The position numbers and the translations under genes were made by a program. The notes below the pieces were generated by a model. It ran no database searches, was not told where the DNA came from, and saw only the letters and a program-made list of their open reading frames with translations. A DNA stretch of 64,000 nucleotides from Verrucomicrobiota bacterium JB023. GTDB lineage: Bacteria > Verrucomicrobiota > Verrucomicrobiia > Verrucomicrobiales > Akkermansiaceae. Positions 62,848 through 64,000 of this stretch are shown piece by piece. How positions within the stretch are numbered: position 1 is the stretch's first letter; every line of letters begins with the position of its first letter. Location of the stretch: the NCBI GenBank assembly GCA_030673895.1, contig JAUTCR010000025.1, forward strand, positions 88,489-152,488. Direction: 5' to 3'.

Positions 62848-63999
62848 CTAGCCTCTAGAATCCTCCCCCGAGGCTCTCCCCACTTCCGACTTGAGCAAAT
62901 CGCCCAACCTAGTGGAGGCGGCTTCAACGGTAAAGTGCTCACGATAACAGTCTCGCGGACCATTCGGGTCCAAACCATTGTTCGATTCAAGGAAACTTTT
63001 GAGAGCCTGATAAACGCCGTCTTCATCGTCATTGCTGATAAAACCCGCCTTGGCATCCTCAATCTCCTGCCAAATATTCACCTTATTGGTAATCAACACT
63101 GGCTTGTGGCATGCCAACGCCTCAACGACAGCGATTCCAAAGTTCTCCTGATGGCTCGGCAGAACGAAGGCCTCACAACCATAAAATGCGCCCCACTTGG
63201 CGTCCCCCTGAAGCAGGCCTGAAAAATGAACCTCAGCCTTTTCGGGCCCTCTCTGATCTCCGAAGAGAGACTGGACCATCGATTGCATTTCTTGGGCAAA
63301 CTCGCCCTCAAGACTCCCCGCCAGTACCAAGGCAGGAAACTTTCCCCTACGATTCATTGAGCTGCCTGATTCGGCATAAAGGCGAGCATAGGCGCGCAAC
63401 AAAATATCGACGCCTTTCTTTTGATGAATCCGACTCAAAAACAAGAGATAAGGGCGACCCTCGGGCAACTCCGGGACGCTACTGCGAAACGCTGACAGCA
63501 TGGCTTCGGCTTCTTCGGGTGGTTCGGGAATCCCGTAGCCCACGACGTATTCGCCTCTCGGTCGATAGTTAGGAAATGCCAGAGCCGCCAGTCGGCGTTC
63601 TTCCTCGCAAGTGAAAAGGATACCGTCCGCGTGATTGACGACCTTCGATTCAATCAATCGCCAATAGACTTCATTGCGGATCGCTTTCAGTCGGCGGGAG
63701 GGGTCCTTTTGGAACCATGGGTCGAGCATCCCATGCGGATAGAGGTAGAATCTGGGAACCGAATCTTTTCCCACTTTCCTCGTGAGCTTCTGAAGTGCTT
63801 TGAGGAGAGCGAAGCTGGGATAAAGCCAAAGGCCATGAAGAATGACGACATCGAAGTTCCTCAAATTCTCCCGCAACCAAGGCTCAAGCTTCTTTGAATA
63901 GGACCAAAATTTTTGAGAGGGCCCCAGTGCGGTGATGCGAAATGGATCATCGCCAAGATACCCCGCCTCAGGGTTATCCACGCAAACAACTTCGACCGA
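62848..63999 (-). CDS. Glycosyltransferase family 4, N-terminus cut by window edge
   Basis: The visible part is about 383 residues. An in-frame GTG at 63981 could start it, but the frame continues to the window edge as SVEVVCVDNPEAGYLGDD, which looks like the ordinary second strand of a GT4 domain, so the true start is outside. The C-terminal domain has LFLSRIHQKKGVDILL and the E-x7-E motif in PSHQENFGIAVVEALAC. It is the first visible gene of the minus-strand polysaccharide operon. Confidence 0.9.
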   Translation of the reverse strand, partial: SVEVVCVDNPEAGYLGDDPFRITALGPSQKFWSYSKKLEPWLRENLRNFDVVILHGLWLYPSFALLKALQKLTRKVGKDSVPRFYLYPHGMLDPWFQKDPSRRLKAIRNEVYWRLIESKVVNHADGILFTCEEERRLAALAFPNYRPRGEYVVGYGIPEPPEEAEAMLSAFRSSVPELPEGRPYLLFLSRIHQKKGVDILLRAYARLYAESGSSMNRRGKFPALVLAGSLEGEFAQEMQSMVQSLFGDQRGPEKAEVHFSGLLQGDAKWGAFYGCEAFVLPSHQENFGIAVVEALACHKPVLITNKVNIWQEIEDAKAGFISNDDEDGVYQALKSFLESNNGLDPNGPRDCYREHFTVEAASTRLGDLLKSEVGRASGEDSRG

Positions 64000-64000
64000 C

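Overview
The window looks like chromosome from a GC-rich member of the Verrucomicrobiota (PVC superphylum). The basis is gene content, not a phylogeny: a PVC-type sorbosone-dehydrogenase/cytochrome c fusion, a DUF1080 glycosidase-like protein, a prepilin peptidase with a large soluble insert, a PF07399-type antiporter, and mostly weak Shine-Dalgarno sites. I see no insertion sequence, phage gene or CRISPR array. Genes are densely packed and no stretch over 300 bases lacks a gene. One tRNA gene, tRNA-Val(CAC), is present.

Layout. 1-5.6 kb: 3' part of dxs, then an oligopeptide ABC importer operon (binding lipoprotein, small membrane protein, two permeases) with no ATPase gene. 5.7-8.7 kb: a DCC-family thiol protein, and divergently a Cys-rich ArsP-like permease behind a 27-bp dyad, an LppM-like lipoprotein and a stand-alone LON substrate-binding domain. 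8.8-15.5 kb (minus): a tight operon pilD-mutL-mnmM-guaB-guaA ending in a clear terminator. 15.6-19.4 kb: TVP38-like membrane protein, PfpI/DJ-1 protein, terminator, putative Na+/H+ antiporter, riboflavin synthase.

19.6-32.1 kb is the most interesting region. A near-consensus promoter precedes a three-gene operon: a nitrilase-family amidase, an 11-kb single-protein PKS/NRPS hybrid (FkbH-like HAD loader, ACP, KS, AT, ACP, aminotransferase, C, A, PCP, TE) and its own Sfp-type phosphopantetheinyl transferase. By colinear logic it should make a small molecule from a C3 starter (probably glyceryl), one malonyl unit, a beta-amino group and one hydrophobic amino acid (valine-like code), released by a thioesterase with a Cys nucleophile. 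I do not recognise a characterised pathway with this order.

32-56.7 kb is mainly housekeeping: pepP, nadK, tRNA-Val, ndk, a membrane pseudokinase, priA, a DEAD-box helicase, der, DUF1080, M16 peptidase, thiG, mdh, a heparan-acetyltransferase-like membrane enzyme, the PVC cytochrome/dehydrogenase, a UvrD/PcrA helicase, a His-rich EF-hand lipoprotein, queD, a metallophosphatase, a DUF1287 protein and an EVE-domain protein.

56.8-64 kb (minus) is the end of a surface-polysaccharide cluster: two GT4 glycosyltransferases (the first cut by the window edge), a WcaF-like acetyltransferase, a GT2, a VanZ-like protein, a methyltransferase, a WcaI-like glycosyltransferase and a small membrane protein, closed by a terminator. 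Its intergenic gaps are visibly more AT-rich than the rest.
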